From Candidatus Zixiibacteriota bacterium (GTDB taxonomy: Bacteria; Zixibacteria; MSB-5A5; CAIYYT01), in assembly GCA_026397575.1 (NCBI GenBank), contig JAPLUP010000209.1, positions 1-9,578 on the forward strand: a stretch of DNA of 9,578 nucleotides. The letters are read 5' to 3'. Each line of letters starts with the position of its first letter. Position 1 is the first letter of the stretch. The notes beneath the pieces are model-generated. The model saw only the letters and a program-made list of their open reading frames with translations, was not told where the DNA came from and did not search any database. Shown piece by piece: positions 1 through 6,159 of this stretch. The translations under genes and the position numbers were made by a program.

Positions 1-316
1 ACAGAGCCCGCGTATCGGTATAGATGACGTTGGAGATCACCGAGCCATAGCCGTGCTGCAGCGCATGAACCAACGCCGCCACGATCTTGGGATGATGATG
101 TCCGGGATTCGCGGCACTATAGGCGGCGAGGCAGTCAAGAATCTTCGTGCCGTCGTCCATATACAGCCAGGCGCCTTCAGTCCTGCGGACAACCGATCGC
201 AAACGACGGTAGTGGCTGGCGCCGTAAGTCGTCTCCAGATGATAAATCTGATCGTCGGTAACATGGGAATAGCCAAGCATTTCGGCCGGCTTGCTGTTGA
301 TTGTGTCGTATGCCAT
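1..316 (-). CDS. rocD: Ornithine aminotransferase-like class III aminotransferase, N-terminal part (runs off left edge)
   Basis: About 105 N-terminal residues are visible. The frame is open from the start codon to the window edge. Visible motifs include ETTYGASHYRRL near residue 28 and AAYSAANPGHHHPKIVAAL near residues 64-82, followed by SVISNVIYTD. This matches the N-terminal region of fold-type I, PLP-dependent ornithine:2-oxo-acid aminotransferases (SAYSAVNQGH in RocD), which convert ornithine to glutamate semialdehyde. The PLP lysine lies outside the window, so another class III aminotransferase cannot be excluded. There are two tandem in-frame ATGs, at 319 and 316. A GGAG lies 4 nt before the first and 7 nt before the second, so 316 is preferred. 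A well-formed promoter lies upstream at 379-406. The glutamate dehydrogenase gene 3 kb away on the other strand would act on the glutamate made by this pathway; that link is inference. Confidence 0.72.
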   Translation of the reverse strand, partial: MAYDTINSKPAEMLGYSHVTDDQIYHLETTYGASHYRRLRSVVRRTEGAWLYMDDGTKILDCLAAYSAANPGHHHPKIVAALVHALQHGYGSVISNVIYTDTRAL

Positions 317-368
317 CATAGTACTCCGCGAAAAAGCCCGAACCGTCCCGTCGGCGGTTCCACATAAC

Positions 369-390
369 ATAGCATATCAGTATATGCTAT
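369..390. promoter_or_regulatory. Perfect 9-bp inverted repeat over the -10 (candidate operator)
   Basis: The arms ATAGCATAT (369-377) and ATATGCTAT (382-390) are exact reverse complements, separated by CAGT. The 22-bp element covers the -10 and the likely start site of the aminotransferase promoter, as expected for a dimeric repressor that blocks RNA polymerase. I do not recognise the regulator family from this sequence, and no regulator gene is visible in the window. There is no T-run beside the element and it lies upstream of the gene, so a terminator is unlikely. Confidence 0.55.
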
Positions 391-406
391 CTGGGCCGAT
401 TGTCAA
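379..406 (-). promoter_or_regulatory. Sigma-70-type promoter for the aminotransferase gene
   Basis: Read on the minus strand, a perfect TTGACA (-35, at 406-401) is followed after 16 bp by TATACT (-10, at 384-379). The predicted transcript would start near 372, leaving a leader of roughly 55 nt before the ATG at 316. It is the best promoter match I see in the window. The -10 is embedded in the inverted repeat at 369-390. Confidence 0.6.
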
Positions 407-494
407 ACACTTTGTGGAGTCAGCTACTTGAGCGTAACAATATGATTTGTAATGACTTAAGGCATACGACTGAACTCAGCCGATGAGGTCACTT

Positions 495-575
495 TCAGCC
501 ATGTCCGCGACGCATTCGGTAGACGTATACGGCAATGATAACCGCAAGAAGGATAATGGTAAGCCAATCACTCAT
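495..575 (-). CDS. 26-residue single-pass membrane microprotein (hypothetical)
   Basis: The frame starts MSDWLTIILLAVIIAVYVY and ends RMRRGHG before TGA. It consists of a short acidic/polar start, one hydrophobic helix of about 14-16 residues, and a strongly basic tail. By the positive-inside rule this suggests N-out/C-in insertion. It lies 53 nt downstream of yjbQ on the same strand, so it could share its transcript. A purine-rich AGAGAAGAAG directly precedes the ATG but is a poor Shine-Dalgarno. A weak 6-bp hairpin (588-603) stands just upstream. An in-frame open stretch in another phase, ending GFREEDE and overlapping this ATG, could be a second tiny ORF with a TTG start; that is less convincing. 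No family is recognised. Short hydrophobic ORFs also occur by chance. Confidence 0.4.
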   Translation of the reverse strand: MSDWLTIILLAVIIAVYVYRMRRGHG

Positions 576-628
576 CTTCTTCTCTAAAACCAACGATTTG
601 GTTCAGGAGTTCCCGAAACTGTTCACAC

Positions 629-1048
629 TCATTCGCCTTGAACTTGTACAACGATTTCTCTCTGACGTGGCCGATTGTCGAATTCCAGCAGGACAATTTG
701 CTGCCAAGTCCCAAGAACCAACTTTCCGGAGATCAGCGGGCACGTAAACGACGCACCGATCAACGCCGACCGGAGATGAGCGTAGCCGTTGCCATCCCCC
801 CAAGTGCGATCGTGATGATATGACTTGCCGGAGGGGAGGATCCGCTCAAAGAATTCAGGTAGGTCAGCAAGGAGACCTGGTTCATATTCGATGGAAGTGA
901 TGGCAGCCGTTGCTCCGGGGACGAAGACCAACACCATGCCATTCGTGATCTCTGACTGACCGACCGACTCGGTGACCTTTGGTGTGAGATCGATAATGTC
1001 GCCATCGCCGGAAGTACTGACATTGATTCCAAATGCTTTTGTTGCCAT
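629..1048 (-). CDS. yjbQ: YjbQ / UPF0047 family protein (secondary thiamine-phosphate synthase-like)
   Basis: This is a 139-residue protein, the usual length for the family. The family hallmarks are clear: FVPGATAAITSIEYEPG (42-58), HDRTWGDGNGYAHLRSALIG (79-98) and LGTWQQIVLLEFDNRPRQR (112-130). E. coli YjbQ has weak thiamine-phosphate synthase activity and the family is often annotated so, but its main physiological role is unsettled. The start was chosen at MATKAFGINV, because the family begins there and an AAGGAG lies upstream (spacer about 11 nt, rather long). A longer in-frame start at 1129 would add 27 residues without family support. The gene is transcribed divergently from the hydrolase at 1147 and is followed by the microprotein at 495-575. 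Confidence 0.92.
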   Translation of the reverse strand: MATKAFGINVSTSGDGDIIDLTPKVTESVGQSEITNGMVLVFVPGATAAITSIEYEPGLLADLPEFFERILPSGKSYHHDRTWGDGNGYAHLRSALIGASFTCPLISGKLVLGTWQQIVLLEFDNRPRQREIVVQVQGE

Positions 1049-1138
1049 TGCCGTCTTATCTCCTTGAAAGCGTGTGTGCCGTTGACCCATGCGGTGGAAC
1101 CGGCGCGCCAATATTCGGGTTGACTCCAATGTAAGGGC

Positions 1139-1167
1139 ATTATATCATGAGCGCCGCTATGGACCAA
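1139..1167 (-). promoter_or_regulatory. Probable yjbQ promoter
   Basis: On the minus strand a perfect TATAAT occupies 1144-1139. TTGGTC (three of six matches to the -35 consensus) lies 17 bp upstream at 1167-1162. Transcription would begin near 1132, giving a leader of about 84 nt. The -35 lies inside the coding start of the divergent hydrolase gene, so the two genes share promoter DNA. Confidence 0.4.
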
Positions 1168-1803
1168 GATAAACCATACTTTCTTGATACGCTGATTGTC
1201 AGCGAGTTGCAGATCAATTGCTATCTCCTCGGTTGTCGCGCCACCCGGGAAGCCGCTATTATCGACCCGGGGGGCGACAGTGAACTGATCAGCGCCAAGG
1301 TAGCGGAAAGACAGGCGATCGTCAAAATGATCCTGCTGACTCACGGGCATTTCGATCATATCGGGGCGTTGGACAAGATCCGGAAGGAGTTCGGAAGTCC
1401 GGTGTCTATCCACTCCGCGGATGCCAACGCCCTCACCAATCCGATGATCAATCTCAGCGCCCTGACCGGCAACAGTGTTGTCTCAAGTGAGGCGGATCAG
1501 CTTCTTGAAGATGGCGATCGAATTCAGTTGGGTAAGCTTACTCTGGAAGTGCTGCATACGCCGGGACACACTCGCGGAGGGGTCTGCTTCAAATATGACG
1601 GTTTGCTGTTTTGCGGTGACACGCTATTCAACTCGGGAATCGGTAGAACTGACCTGCCGGGGGGAAACATGGTACAACTGGAGCAGTCGATTCGCGACAA
1701 GCTTTTCACTCTGCCGGATGACACACTAGTGCTGCCGGGTCACGGCGAATCAACCAACATCGGTCTTGAGAAAACATTCAACCCATTTGTGAGACTAAGA
1801 TAA
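1147..1803 (+). CDS. Metallo-beta-lactamase-fold hydrolase, glyoxalase II-like (GloB/YcbL type)
   Basis: This 218-residue cytosolic enzyme carries the full dinuclear metal site. It has THGHFDH (65-71, the HxHxDH motif), LHTPGH (136-141, third histidine), CGDTLF (156-161, bridging Asp158) and PGHGES (197-202, His199). The length and the short C-terminus fit YcbL-like stand-alone hydroxyacylglutathione hydrolases, which hydrolyse thioesters such as S-lactoylglutathione. The exact substrate cannot be read from sequence, and the C-terminal substrate-binding domain of classical GloB is absent. The start at 1147 has AAGGG 9 nt upstream. A second in-frame ATG at 1159 lacks one. The stop overlaps the next start in TAATG, indicating translational coupling to the PHP gene. 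Confidence 0.9.
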   Translation: MSAAMDQDKPYFLDTLIVSELQINCYLLGCRATREAAIIDPGGDSELISAKVAERQAIVKMILLTHGHFDHIGALDKIRKEFGSPVSIHSADANALTNPMINLSALTGNSVVSSEADQLLEDGDRIQLGKLTLEVLHTPGHTRGGVCFKYDGLLFCGDTLFNSGIGRTDLPGGNMVQLEQSIRDKLFTLPDDTLVLPGHGESTNIGLEKTFNPFVRLR

Positions 1804-2639
1804 TGCAATATCCGATTGGCGATAGTCACGTTCACCCAGATTTTTCCGTCGATGCCAAGGGCTCGATTCGCGAGTACTGTCAACGGGCATTTGAGATTGG
1901 GCTATTCGAAATCACGTTCACAACCCATTACGAAATTCTGCCGGGGCGCAAAGACCGGATGGGGTTTTTCACGATCGACGGGCTGAAGGTGCCGGCAGGT
2001 CCCGATGCGGTCAAGCGCTATGTCGAGGAAGTGCGCGCGGTTGGGGCGGATTTTTTTCCGGCCGGACTCAAGGTAGACTGTGGTTTGGAAGTGGGGTGGG
2101 ATAAGACTCTCTATGACCGTCTGGCAAAGGAATTGGAGAGCTTTGATCTCGATTTTGTGATCGGCTCGATTCATGATGTCTGCGATACGCCGATTCTCGA
2201 ACGAGAATTTACGCCGGCGTTTTTCGCGAGCCATCCAATTGACTACTGGATCGGCGATTACTTCAAACGCGCGGAAGAGATTGCCGAATCGGAGTTGTTC
2301 GACGTGCTCGGACATTTTGACTGCTACAAGCGCTATGGACAAGCAGCATACGGCGAAGCACTCAAAACGGCGCATGAGCCATATCTTGACAACCTCTTTG
2401 ACAAGATGAAGAAGCATCGCCTGTTCTTGGAACTAAACACGGCAGGCATACGCCACGGAGTCGGCGAGTACTATCCGTCGATGGCGATAATCAATGCCGC
2501 TCGTCGCGCCGGCGTAAGAGTCTCTTCGTTGGGCTCGGATGCGCACAACCCCGAGCAGTTGGCGTTCGAATTCGACACCGCCTCGCAGCTTGTTTATGAA
2601 TTGCTGCCATGCGGTCCCGAAGATGAGTATGAGCAGTAA
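1803..2639 (+). CDS. PHP-domain phosphatase, histidinol-phosphatase (HisJ/HisK) family
   Basis: The 278 residues match the length and layout of PHP-type histidinol phosphatases (histidinol phosphate to histidinol, histidine pathway). Metal-binding positions are present: DSHVH (7-11), TTHYEI (His42), GLEVGW (Glu96), GSIHDV (His124), GHFDC (His171) and GSDAH (Asp246, His248). ELNTAGIRHGVGEYYPS (210-226) is typical of the HisK branch. No other histidine-biosynthesis gene is visible, so it may be a housekeeping copy encoded apart from a his operon, or act on another phosphoester. The ATG overlaps the previous stop by one base. The 3' end overlaps the next gene. Confidence 0.85.
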   Translation: MQYPIGDSHVHPDFSVDAKGSIREYCQRAFEIGLFEITFTTHYEILPGRKDRMGFFTIDGLKVPAGPDAVKRYVEEVRAVGADFFPAGLKVDCGLEVGWDKTLYDRLAKELESFDLDFVIGSIHDVCDTPILEREFTPAFFASHPIDYWIGDYFKRAEEIAESELFDVLGHFDCYKRYGQAAYGEALKTAHEPYLDNLFDKMKKHRLFLELNTAGIRHGVGEYYPSMAIINAARRAGVRVSSLGSDAHNPEQLAFEFDTASQLVYELLPCGPEDEYEQ

Positions 2640-3207
2640 GCTCGGGCGCGATTTCTATCTTCAACCGACTCTGGTCGTCGCTAAGGCACTGATAGGCAAA
2701 GAATTCATTCTCTCACGGGGCGGGCGCACTCTCTCGGGTAGAATTGTCGAAACCGAGGCGTATATCGGAGAAAACGACCCGGCCTGCCATGCGCGTTACG
2801 GCAAGACCGAACGCAACGCCATCATGTATGGTGTCGGCGGTTTCACGTACGTCTACTTCGTATATGGCATGCACAATATGCTCAACTTTGTCACGGAGAA
2901 GGCAAATACACCGGCGGCGGTGCTGATTCGCGCGCTGGAACCGCTGGAAGGGGCTGGTATCATGAAAGCGCTTCGTAAGTGCGAAGACACGCTGCAATTG
3001 ACGACCGGCCCCGGGAAGCTGTGTCAAGCATTTGGCATTACGGTCAAAGACACCGGCATCGATCTGACCGGCGATATCGCTTATGTGATCGACAGAGGCT
3101 ATCGTCACCATAAGATCGCCCAAGCGTCTCGTATTGGAATTAAAGATGGACAAGAGATGCTTTGGCGATTCTATGAAGCTGAAAACAAATTTGTATCTGG
3201 TAAATAG
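2623..3207 (+). CDS. aag: DNA-3-methyladenine glycosylase (AAG/MPG family)
   Basis: This 194-residue monofunctional base-excision repair enzyme removes 3-methyladenine, hypoxanthine and other alkylated purines. Key residues align with human AAG. In IVETEAY (41-47), Glu45 corresponds to catalytic Glu125 and Tyr47 to Tyr127. His56 corresponds to His136. In YVYFVYGM (76-83), Tyr78 and Tyr81 correspond to pocket Tyr159 and intercalating Tyr162. Asn88 corresponds to Asn169. LIRALEPLEG (101-110) and TTGPGKL (127-133) are family signatures. The start is at 2623 (or the in-frame ATG at 2629), overlapping the PHP gene by 10-17 nt. Open sequence back to 2539 in this frame is only the shadow of that gene. 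The weak own ribosome site suggests translational coupling. Confidence 0.93.
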   Translation: MSMSSKLGRDFYLQPTLVVAKALIGKEFILSRGGRTLSGRIVETEAYIGENDPACHARYGKTERNAIMYGVGGFTYVYFVYGMHNMLNFVTEKANTPAAVLIRALEPLEGAGIMKALRKCEDTLQLTTGPGKLCQAFGITVKDTGIDLTGDIAYVIDRGYRHHKIAQASRIGIKDGQEMLWRFYEAENKFVSGK

Positions 3208-3215
3208 GAGCAGAA

Positions 3216-4487
3216 ATGAAAGGTGAAATCACCTCCAAAGAAATGCCGATGTCGGTGTTCGACAATGTAGTGAAGCAAGTAGATCTTGCGGCGTCGCTGT
3301 TGGGAATTGATCCCATGCTGGTCGAGATCATCAAGCTGCCGAGACGCAGTGTGATCGTGACGCTGCCGATTCAAATGGATGACGGTTCGTTCAAAGTGTT
3401 TACCGGTTACCGCGTACAACACTCGATCGTTAGAGGACCGGCAAAAGGCGGAATCCGTTTTCACCCTAACGTCACACTTGACGAAGTACAGGCGCTGGCA
3501 AGTTGGATGACCTGGAAATGCGCGGTCGTCAATATTCCTTTTGGCGGCGGCAAGGGCGGAATCACGGTCGATCCGAAGACTCTCTCCAAGCATGAACTGG
3601 AGCACTTGACGCGGCGATATGTCGCTGATCTGTTGGATGTGTTCGGACCCGAATCTGATGTGCCGGCGCCGGACGTCAACACCAATGAACAAACGATGGC
3701 GTGGATTATGGACACCTATTCGATGCATGTCCGCCATACTGAGCCGGCGGTCGTCACCGGCAAGCCTCTGAGTATGGGAGGATCACTTGGCCGACGGGAA
3801 GCAACGGGCAGAGGTGTAATGCTTACGGTGCGTGAAGCGTGCAAGCGATTGGGCATGAATCTCAGTGGTGCTACCGCGGGAATTGTCGGGTTTGGTAACG
3901 TCGGATCAGTAGCGGCCGATGTGCTGCAGAAAGAGGGCGTGAAGATCATCGCCGTGACCGATGTCATGGGCGGAGTCCTCAACCGAAAAGGGCTGGATAT
4001 TCCGGGCTTGATCAAGTATGCCGCCGAGACCGGCTCGGTTGTCGGATTTGCGGGGACGACACCGATTTCGAATGAAGAGGTGGTTGCTCTCGATGTGGAC
4101 GTGTTGATTCCGGCAGCGCTGGAGAACCTGATAACTGCGGCCAATGCCGACACAGTCAGGGCGAAGATCGTGGCTGAGGGAGCTAACGGGCCGACCACGC
4201 CGGATGCAGATGAGATATTGACGCGCAAAGGTATTTTTATCATTCCCGACATATTGTGCAACGCCGGCGGTGTTACCGTTTCCTATTTCGAGTGGGTGCA
4301 AAATCGAGTCGGCTACTCCTGGACGGAGGACGAAGTCAACGGCCGTCTGGAACTGGTGATGGTCTCTGCATTTGCTGACACTTACCGTGTGGCACAGGAG
4401 TATAAAGTAAATATGAGAGTGGCGGCATTTATGCTTGCCATTCGGCGGGTCGTGGATGTAATTCTCCTGCGCGGCGTGTACGCGTAG
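3216..4487 (+). CDS. gdhA: Glutamate dehydrogenase (Glu/Leu/Phe/Val dehydrogenase family)
   Basis: The 423 residues fit the hexameric small GDH class, which interconverts glutamate and 2-oxoglutarate plus ammonia with NAD(P)H. The substrate domain shows PAKGGIRFHP (Lys77), TWKCAV (Lys101), GGGKGGI (Lys113) and PAPDVNTNEQ (Asp153). These sit exactly 12 residues before the Clostridium symbiosum active-site residues Lys89, Lys113, Lys125 and Asp165. The Rossmann domain has GFGNVG (225-230), with Asp249 after the second strand, then EGANGPTT (321-328) and ILCNAGGVTVSYFEW (346-360). Cofactor preference is uncertain. The start is set by GGAG 5 nt upstream, which overlaps the TAG stop of the glycosylase gene. 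No separate promoter is evident, so it is probably in the same operon as the genes before it. Confidence 0.95.
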   Translation: MKGEITSKEMPMSVFDNVVKQVDLAASLLGIDPMLVEIIKLPRRSVIVTLPIQMDDGSFKVFTGYRVQHSIVRGPAKGGIRFHPNVTLDEVQALASWMTWKCAVVNIPFGGGKGGITVDPKTLSKHELEHLTRRYVADLLDVFGPESDVPAPDVNTNEQTMAWIMDTYSMHVRHTEPAVVTGKPLSMGGSLGRREATGRGVMLTVREACKRLGMNLSGATAGIVGFGNVGSVAADVLQKEGVKIIAVTDVMGGVLNRKGLDIPGLIKYAAETGSVVGFAGTTPISNEEVVALDVDVLIPAALENLITAANADTVRAKIVAEGANGPTTPDADEILTRKGIFIIPDILCNAGGVTVSYFEWVQNRVGYSWTEDEVNGRLELVMVSAFADTYRVAQEYKVNMRVAAFMLAIRRVVDVILLRGVYA

Positions 4488-4544
4488 GAGTGCGGAGCTC
4501 GCGCCCGTCGATTCGAGTGGCGCAGTATGCCTCACTTTGAAATG

Positions 4545-4557
4545 CGGAACAGTTCCG
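4545..4557. promoter_or_regulatory. 13-bp palindrome in the gap before the M50 protease gene
   Basis: CGGAAC, one A, then GTTCCG form perfect 6-bp arms in the 98-nt gap between gdhA and the M50 gene. It could be a small operator, but a palindrome this short can arise by chance and no good promoter hexamers flank it. The rest of the gap (4488-4576) shows no gene, RNA or terminator that I can support. Confidence 0.2.
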
Positions 4558-4576
4558 TGACGGAGTCGCGGACGAT

Positions 4577-4584
4577 GGAGGAAG
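4577..4584 (+). promoter_or_regulatory. Strong Shine-Dalgarno that points to a non-standard ACG start
   Basis: GGAGGAAG ends one base before ACG at 4586-4588. With GGAGG as the core, the spacer is about 4-5 nt. No ATG, GTG or TTG follows within normal range in the protease frame. The next possible start, TTG at 4613, lies too far away for this site to serve it. Confidence 0.5.
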
Positions 4585-4585
4585 T

Positions 4586-5221
4586 ACGAACTTACAACAG
4601 ATACTGATCGGCTTGCCGATCCTGTTTTTTTCGCTGACAGTGCATGAGTTCTCGCATGCTTGGACGGCGAACCGTCTCGGTGATCCGACGGCGAAACACA
4701 TGGGCCGACTGACGCTGAATCCGCTCGTGCATTTTGATTTAATGGGTCTCCTGATGATGGTTGCCTCGGGGTTCCGCTTTGGCTGGGCAAAGCCGGTGCC
4801 GATCAATCCCGCCAATTTCCGGGATTGGCGCCGCGGCATGTTTCTGGTCAGTATCGCTGGACCGGTATCGAATCTGATGCTGGCGGCTGCAACTGCGGTT
4901 GTGTTCCATGCCGTTGCCTACACCCATTTGGGAGCTGCCGACGCTACCGTCCTCTATCGATTCCTTTACTCGATGATCTTCATCAACTGCGCGCTGGCGT
5001 TCTTCAATTTGATTCCCCTGCCTCCGCTGGATGGCTCGAAAGTGCTTATCTCGATTCTGCCGCCACACATGGAGGTACTTGCCGAATCGTTGGAGCGCTA
5101 TGGCCCGATGATACTGCTTGGTGTTATTGCTGTCGGATTTATGTTGCCGATCTCGCCGATCTGGATCGTGATCGGACCGTTTGTCGAACTGGCGGTTTCG
5201 GTATTCACCGGGATTTCATAA
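4586..5221 (+). CDS. M50 (site-2 type) integral membrane zinc metalloprotease
   Basis: This 211-residue protein is of the short M50B type, without PDZ domain. Read from ACG at 4586 as Met, it starts (M)NLQQILIGLPILFFSLT and carries zinc motif HEFSH (20-24). RLGDPTAKHMGRLTLNPLVH and GWAKPVPINPANFRDWRR follow. The third zinc ligand lies in NLIPLPPLDG (141-150, Asp149). Hydrophobic segments before and around HEFSH, near 85-110, 125-145 and 170-205 predict an intramembrane protease. Substrates are unknown; homologues cut membrane-bound regulators or remnant signal peptides. The start is odd. The usual family N-terminus fits a start at 4586, but the codon is ACG rather than ATG, so it is either a rare initiator, a mutation or a base-call error. 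Starting at TTG 4613 gives 202 residues, cuts into the first helix and leaves the ribosome site unused. Confidence 0.88.
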   Translation, partial: TNLQQILIGLPILFFSLTVHEFSHAWTANRLGDPTAKHMGRLTLNPLVHFDLMGLLMMVASGFRFGWAKPVPINPANFRDWRRGMFLVSIAGPVSNLMLAAATAVVFHAVAYTHLGAADATVLYRFLYSMIFINCALAFFNLIPLPPLDGSKVLISILPPHMEVLAESLERYGPMILLGVIAVGFMLPISPIWIVIGPFVELAVSVFTGIS

Positions 5222-5234
5222 TTGCGGGTGGGTG

Positions 5235-5321
5235 TTGGCTCGCATCAAACAGACGATTCCATTCCTCATGGAGCGGGGAGCCATTCGAAGACACACCGCG
5301 AACGGCAGGACAAAGCTGTGA
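5235..5321 (+). CDS. Possible 28-residue ORF coupled to the lipoprotein start
   Basis: From TTG at 5235 (or GTG at 5232) a frame reads (M)ARIKQTIPFLMERGAIRR and ends NGRTKL before TGA. Its stop overlaps the chosen GTG start of the lipoprotein in the classic GTGA arrangement, and a GGGTGG lies just upstream. It is basic with no recognised family. It may be a leader peptide for translational coupling or merely a chance frame in a 96-nt gap. Confidence 0.2.
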   Translation: MARIKQTIPFLMERGAIRRHTANGRTKL

Positions 5322-6076
5322 TAAGAAGTGCAGTTAGGGCGATCTTAGTGGTATCTCTGCCGATGGTGACGGCGGCAGTGATCGGCGGGTGTGCTGCCGG
5401 AGCGGCGATGTCGGACGCCAGCACAGCGGACAGTGAGCTTGCCGAACTGGCGCAACAACAGCAAACTGAGTTAACGAGTTATGCAGCGCTACTGCGCGTA
5501 AAAATGCGGCATGAAGGAAGAATCGATGACTTCCGCGCCGAGGTCTTTGCTGCCGAGGATTCGCTGCTGTCGGTGTATGTGCGCGGATTTCTCGGCAAAT
5601 CGGCGTTTAAGGCGCTTCTCCGCGGCGACTCTCTTCTGATTTACTTTCCATCAGAACGCAAATACTTCTCAGGCTGGCGCCATGATATTGAGACCGGCGA
5701 CTTGCGCAACACCCGTTATATCGTAGACTATCTGTTTGCTCTCTTGCAGGGGTATGTTGCCTTGCCAGACAGCAGTTTGTGGTCGAATGACATCGTCGAA
5801 AAAAGGAACAGAATGCAGCTGGTGACCGATGATCGTGCGCACCGCTGCGGCCTGCGCGTCGATCTTTCGTTTGACCGACGTGAATTTCCCTATCAACAGT
5901 TGAAGTCATGGGAGCTTCGGTCCGTCGACGGCAAATTGCGGATCAACGTGCAGGTGCAAAGCTCCCATTACAATCGACAGATTCCGGCTGAGAAGTACGG
6001 TATCGATTTTCCTCCGGCGACAATCCAGATAAGCAAAGACGATCTTGTCGAGATGCTTACCGGCGTGGCGCCGTAG
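5318..6076 (+). CDS. Outer-membrane-type lipoprotein, LolA/LolB- or DUF4292-like
   Basis: The 252-residue product begins with an Arg-containing n-region, a hydrophobic core and lipobox VIGG|C (residues 21-25), so Cys25 would be lipidated after signal peptidase II cleavage. The mature part starts with a Ser/Ala/Gln-rich linker. A beta-rich region follows with paired features such as LLRVKMRHEGRIDDFRAEVF, VRGFLGKSAFKALLRGDSLL and IYFPSERKYFSG. This resembles the half-barrel, lipid-binding fold of LolB and DUF4292 proteins; the assignment is by pattern only. GTG at 5318 was chosen because AGGA lies 7 nt upstream and it gives a normal signal peptide. The longer frame from TTG 5222 would add 32 polar residues before the signal. 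The neighbouring MsbA and glycosyltransferases suggest a role in envelope lipid or lipoprotein handling. Confidence 0.75.
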   Translation: MIRSAVRAILVVSLPMVTAAVIGGCAAGAAMSDASTADSELAELAQQQQTELTSYAALLRVKMRHEGRIDDFRAEVFAAEDSLLSVYVRGFLGKSAFKALLRGDSLLIYFPSERKYFSGWRHDIETGDLRNTRYIVDYLFALLQGYVALPDSSLWSNDIVEKRNRMQLVTDDRAHRCGLRVDLSFDRREFPYQQLKSWELRSVDGKLRINVQVQSSHYNRQIPAEKYGIDFPPATIQISKDDLVEMLTGVAP

Positions 6077-6096
6077 AGGCCGCACTGTGAAGCAGT

Positions 6097-6125
6097 TTGA
6101 CAAAGCCTCTCCATTGTCATAGCTT
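6097..6125 (+). promoter_or_regulatory. Possible internal promoter with inverted repeat before the ABC exporter gene
   Basis: A perfect TTGACA (6097-6102) is followed after 17 bp by TAGCTT (6120-6125), a weak -10 with about three of six matches. TGACAA (6098-6103) and TTGTCA (6114-6119) form an inverted repeat with a 10-bp spacer across the promoter, a possible operator. It would start the envelope module in the 83-nt gap after the lipoprotein gene. Confidence 0.3.
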
Positions 6126-6159
6126 TCTAATCGAGTTATGGAGTGATTGAAGCGAGATT

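Noticed and set aside
588..603. Hairpin AACCAA-CGAT-TTGGTT as a terminator after yjbQ
   Set aside because: The 6-bp stem is A+T-rich and only a few T residues follow, so an intrinsic terminator is not supported. It may slightly affect translation of the microprotein.
1049..1129. Longer N-terminus for yjbQ starting at 1129
   Set aside because: The extra 27 residues have no family counterpart. The start at 1048 matches the family N-terminus and has a Shine-Dalgarno upstream.
760..1413. 217-codon open frame on the minus strand across yjbQ and the hydrolase start
   Set aside because: It overlaps two well-supported genes in other frames and shows no recognisable domain.
4543..4607. Short frame from ATG 4543 (or 4575) frameshifted into the M50 gene
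   Set aside because: Its residues do not resemble the family N-terminus and no slippery sequence is present. ACG at 4586 explains the gene better.
3906..4790. 294-codon open frame on the minus strand
   Set aside because: It lies opposite gdhA and the M50 gene, both with clear catalytic motifs. Its product is low-complexity, rich in Arg, His and Ser, and fits no family. It is an antisense shadow.
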